A DNA stretch of 64,000 nucleotides from Shewanella sp. Choline-02u-19 (GTDB lineage: Bacteria > Pseudomonadota > Gammaproteobacteria > Enterobacterales > Shewanellaceae): the NCBI RefSeq assembly GCF_002836205.1, contig NZ_PJBE01000013.1, positions 1,240,001-1,304,000 of the forward strand, given 5' to 3'. The translations under genes and the position numbers were made by a program. This document shows positions 62,528 through 64,000 of this stretch, piece after piece. Each line of letters starts with the position of its first letter. Position 1 is the stretch's first letter. Below the pieces are notes generated by a model, which worked only from the letters and a program-made list of their open reading frames with translations, searched no databases and was not told the DNA's origin.

Positions 62528-63931
62528 CTAGTGATTAGCGTTATTAACAAGCTGTTTTAAGATAGAGACATCATAAGTGGGGACATTGGCCTTAACGGGT
62601 GTCGGACTGACGCCGTTTTGCAAAATAACCACAATAGACGGCAAAGCATCATTTTGTTTTATAAATCCTGCAATATTCACCACGCCCAGCATAGAACCTG
62701 TTTTGGCCACTATCTGGCCTTTTAGGGGGGCTTGAGCGTAGCCATGACGATATTTCAGCGTGCCTGTGATGCCTGCAACAGGAAGTGCATCAATGATGTA
62801 TTTGTAGTGTTCGTTTTGTTGTATGAGTGCTAAAACCTGAGCTAACTGGTTGGCGCTGAGTAAGTTATAACGAGATAAACCTGAACCATCAACAATATTG
62901 GCACTGCTTAAGTCAACACCTTGCTCAGATAATATCTGTGTCATTGCAGCGCTACCATTGGCAAATGTTCCAGAGGATCCAAATAGATACTGCCCCATGC
63001 GTTTTAAGAGGCTGTCTGCTATTAAATTATCAGACTTTAATAGCATGGTTGTTATTAAACTAGATAAGGGCTCTGATTGATGCTGAGCGACTAACAGAGC
63101 ATTAGCAGCGTGCTGCTGAGTTAAGGTAATACTGCCGTTAATACTAATGCCGTTGTAGTTAATGCTTTGAGTCAGTTTATCTATTGCGTAAAGGCCTGGG
63201 TCTGTAATGGCGACAGATAACTTCAAGGCTTTATTTCCTGGATAACAACCGTCTAAGCGATATTGGTTTTTCTCAAATCTTGCCAGCGTTAAATTGCAAA
63301 TCGCCCGCTGACCACTTTTATCAAATGTAGCGCGGCTTACAATCACTACAGGTTCATTTTTTGACAGTTCAACCACACCCGCATTGTCTGCCAGTCTTGG
63401 CTTAAACTGAGCTTGTATACAGTTTTTATTGAGTACATAACTTGATACTGGTGCGGCATAACAGATCCCTAAATCGTCCCATACTCGGCCCGGAGCATGT
63501 TGGATCTCGTATTGTTCGCCTACAAGATAAAGGTTACCTGTAATGTGTTTTAAGCCTTGTTGTTTAAGTTGGTCCAATAACGCTTGAATATCTTCAGTTG
63601 TCAGAGTGGGGTCACCGGTAAAAGAGAGATAGACATCGCCTTCAATTTGACCATCTTGGATAGGGTTATCAGCGTATATGTTAGTGTGGTAACGAAAGTC
63701 CTTGCCGAGTGCCGCAGTAGCGGACACCGCTGTGAGCAATTTCATCGTGCTTGCGGGGATAAATAATTTATCGGCATTTTGACGCTGGGTTACGCCACTT
63801 GGATTCGTCGCGATAACGGTTAATGCTGTGAGTGTGGTGCGCGGTGGGGATACAAGCTTGAGTTCAGCGGCAATCCCTGTGCTGGCTAGGGTCATCAAGA
63901 GCGCTGTAGAAATGATATTCCGAAGTATCAA
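62528..63931 (-). CDS. dacB: D-alanyl-D-alanine carboxypeptidase/endopeptidase PBP4
   Basis: A 467-residue periplasmic penicillin-binding protein of the S13 family that trims or cuts peptidoglycan cross-links. Signal peptide ILRNIISTALLMTLASTGIAA-E. Motifs: Ser61-x-x-Lys64 in IPASTMKLLTAV, Ser-Asp-Asn in LLKSDNLIADSLL, and Lys-Thr-Gly in VAKTGSMLG. A long insert separates the first two, as in PBP4. The start is taken as TTG 63931, which has AAAGGAC about 6 nt upstream and lies directly before the signal peptide; a TTG eight codons earlier has no ribosome site. Confidence 0.93.
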   Translation of the reverse strand: MILRNIISTALLMTLASTGIAAELKLVSPPRTTLTALTVIATNPSGVTQRQNADKLFIPASTMKLLTAVSATAALGKDFRYHTNIYADNPIQDGQIEGDVYLSFTGDPTLTTEDIQALLDQLKQQGLKHITGNLYLVGEQYEIQHAPGRVWDDLGICYAAPVSSYVLNKNCIQAQFKPRLADNAGVVELSKNEPVVIVSRATFDKSGQRAICNLTLARFEKNQYRLDGCYPGNKALKLSVAITDPGLYAIDKLTQSINYNGISINGSITLTQQHAANALLVAQHQSEPLSSLITTMLLKSDNLIADSLLKRMGQYLFGSSGTFANGSAAMTQILSEQGVDLSSANIVDGSGLSRYNLLSANQLAQVLALIQQNEHYKYIIDALPVAGITGTLKYRHGYAQAPLKGQIVAKTGSMLGVVNIAGFIKQNDALPSIVVILQNGVSPTPVKANVPTYDVSILKQLVNNANH

Positions 63932-63961
63932 TGTACTGTCCTTTATAAGAAACAAAGCGGA

Positions 63962-64000
63962 TTACTCAGGTTTGTCGTCATCATCATGGCTCATTAAATG
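63962..64000 (-). CDS. C-terminal end of an unidentified protein (partial)
   Basis: The last 12 codons of a minus-strand frame, HLMSHDDDDKPE followed by TAA (63964-63962), 30 bp before the dacB start. The acidic tail is too short to identify the protein. It may be upstream in the same transcript as dacB. Confidence 0.4.
   Translation of the reverse strand, partial: HLMSHDDDDKPE

Overview
The window reads as a stretch of chromosome from a marine-type gammaproteobacterium, most likely Shewanella or a close relative. The support is gene content and order rather than one marker: acnD-prpF methylcitrate genes, an OsmC-YcaO fusion, a VF530-family protein, the block nrdB/nrdA - HAD phosphatase - ubiG - gyrA, and the block aroA-cmk-rpsA-ihfB-lapA-lapB-pyrF. 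Species cannot be fixed by eye.

Layout. 1-3.4 kb: the end of a propionate (2-methylcitrate) operon, with acnD cut by the window edge, a structured repeat, then prpF. 3.5-9.6 kb: an HxlR regulator divergent from an aldehyde dehydrogenase, a 2OG-Fe(II) oxygenase, a YkgJ-type cysteine cluster protein, a tiny lysine-rich gene and an OsmC-YcaO protein. 9.7-17.7 kb: an A+T-rich accessory island. It holds three promoter-less genes, each ending in an attC-like site (a cluster of integron cassettes with no integrase in view), closed by a terminator; then a REP-associated Y1 transposase preceded by a perfect 27-bp tandem repeat, a two-gene unit with an HNH nuclease, a flavin monooxygenase-like gene and the relic of an S9 peptidase. 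17.8-20.2 kb: ABC-F ATPase YbiT and a VF530 protein. 20.2-23 kb: a gene-free stretch and then a minus-strand tRNA operon with ten initiator tRNA-fMet copies, two tRNA-Val and one tRNA relic, with a visible promoter and terminator.

23-31.4 kb: a MATE pump divergent from riboflavin synthase, a pteridine reductase with a CPXCG zinc-ribbon partner, then the translation operon thrS-infC-rpmI-rplT (infC starts at AUA) and trxB. 31.6-38.6 kb: a cytosolic M14 carboxypeptidase, two small genes, ansA and sppA, then fadH. 39-47.7 kb: class Ia ribonucleotide reductase with its ferredoxin and upstream NrdR/DnaA-like sites, a MupP-like phosphatase, ubiG, gyrA. 47.8-60.2 kb: a serine hydrolase, serC, an aminotransferase, then aroA-cmk-rpsA-ihfB-lapA-lapB-pyrF, a DECR2-like SDR and a DUF2058 protein. 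60.7-64 kb: an acyl-CoA dehydrogenase, dacB (PBP4) and the last codons of an unidentified gene.

Most of the window is ordinary core genome. The points that deserve attention are the cassette cluster (with a HEPN-like DUF4209 protein and a possible PD-(D/E)XK protein), the HNH two-gene unit beside it, and the expanded tRNA-fMet array in which five copies carry small deletions confined to the 3' acceptor strand and T arm.
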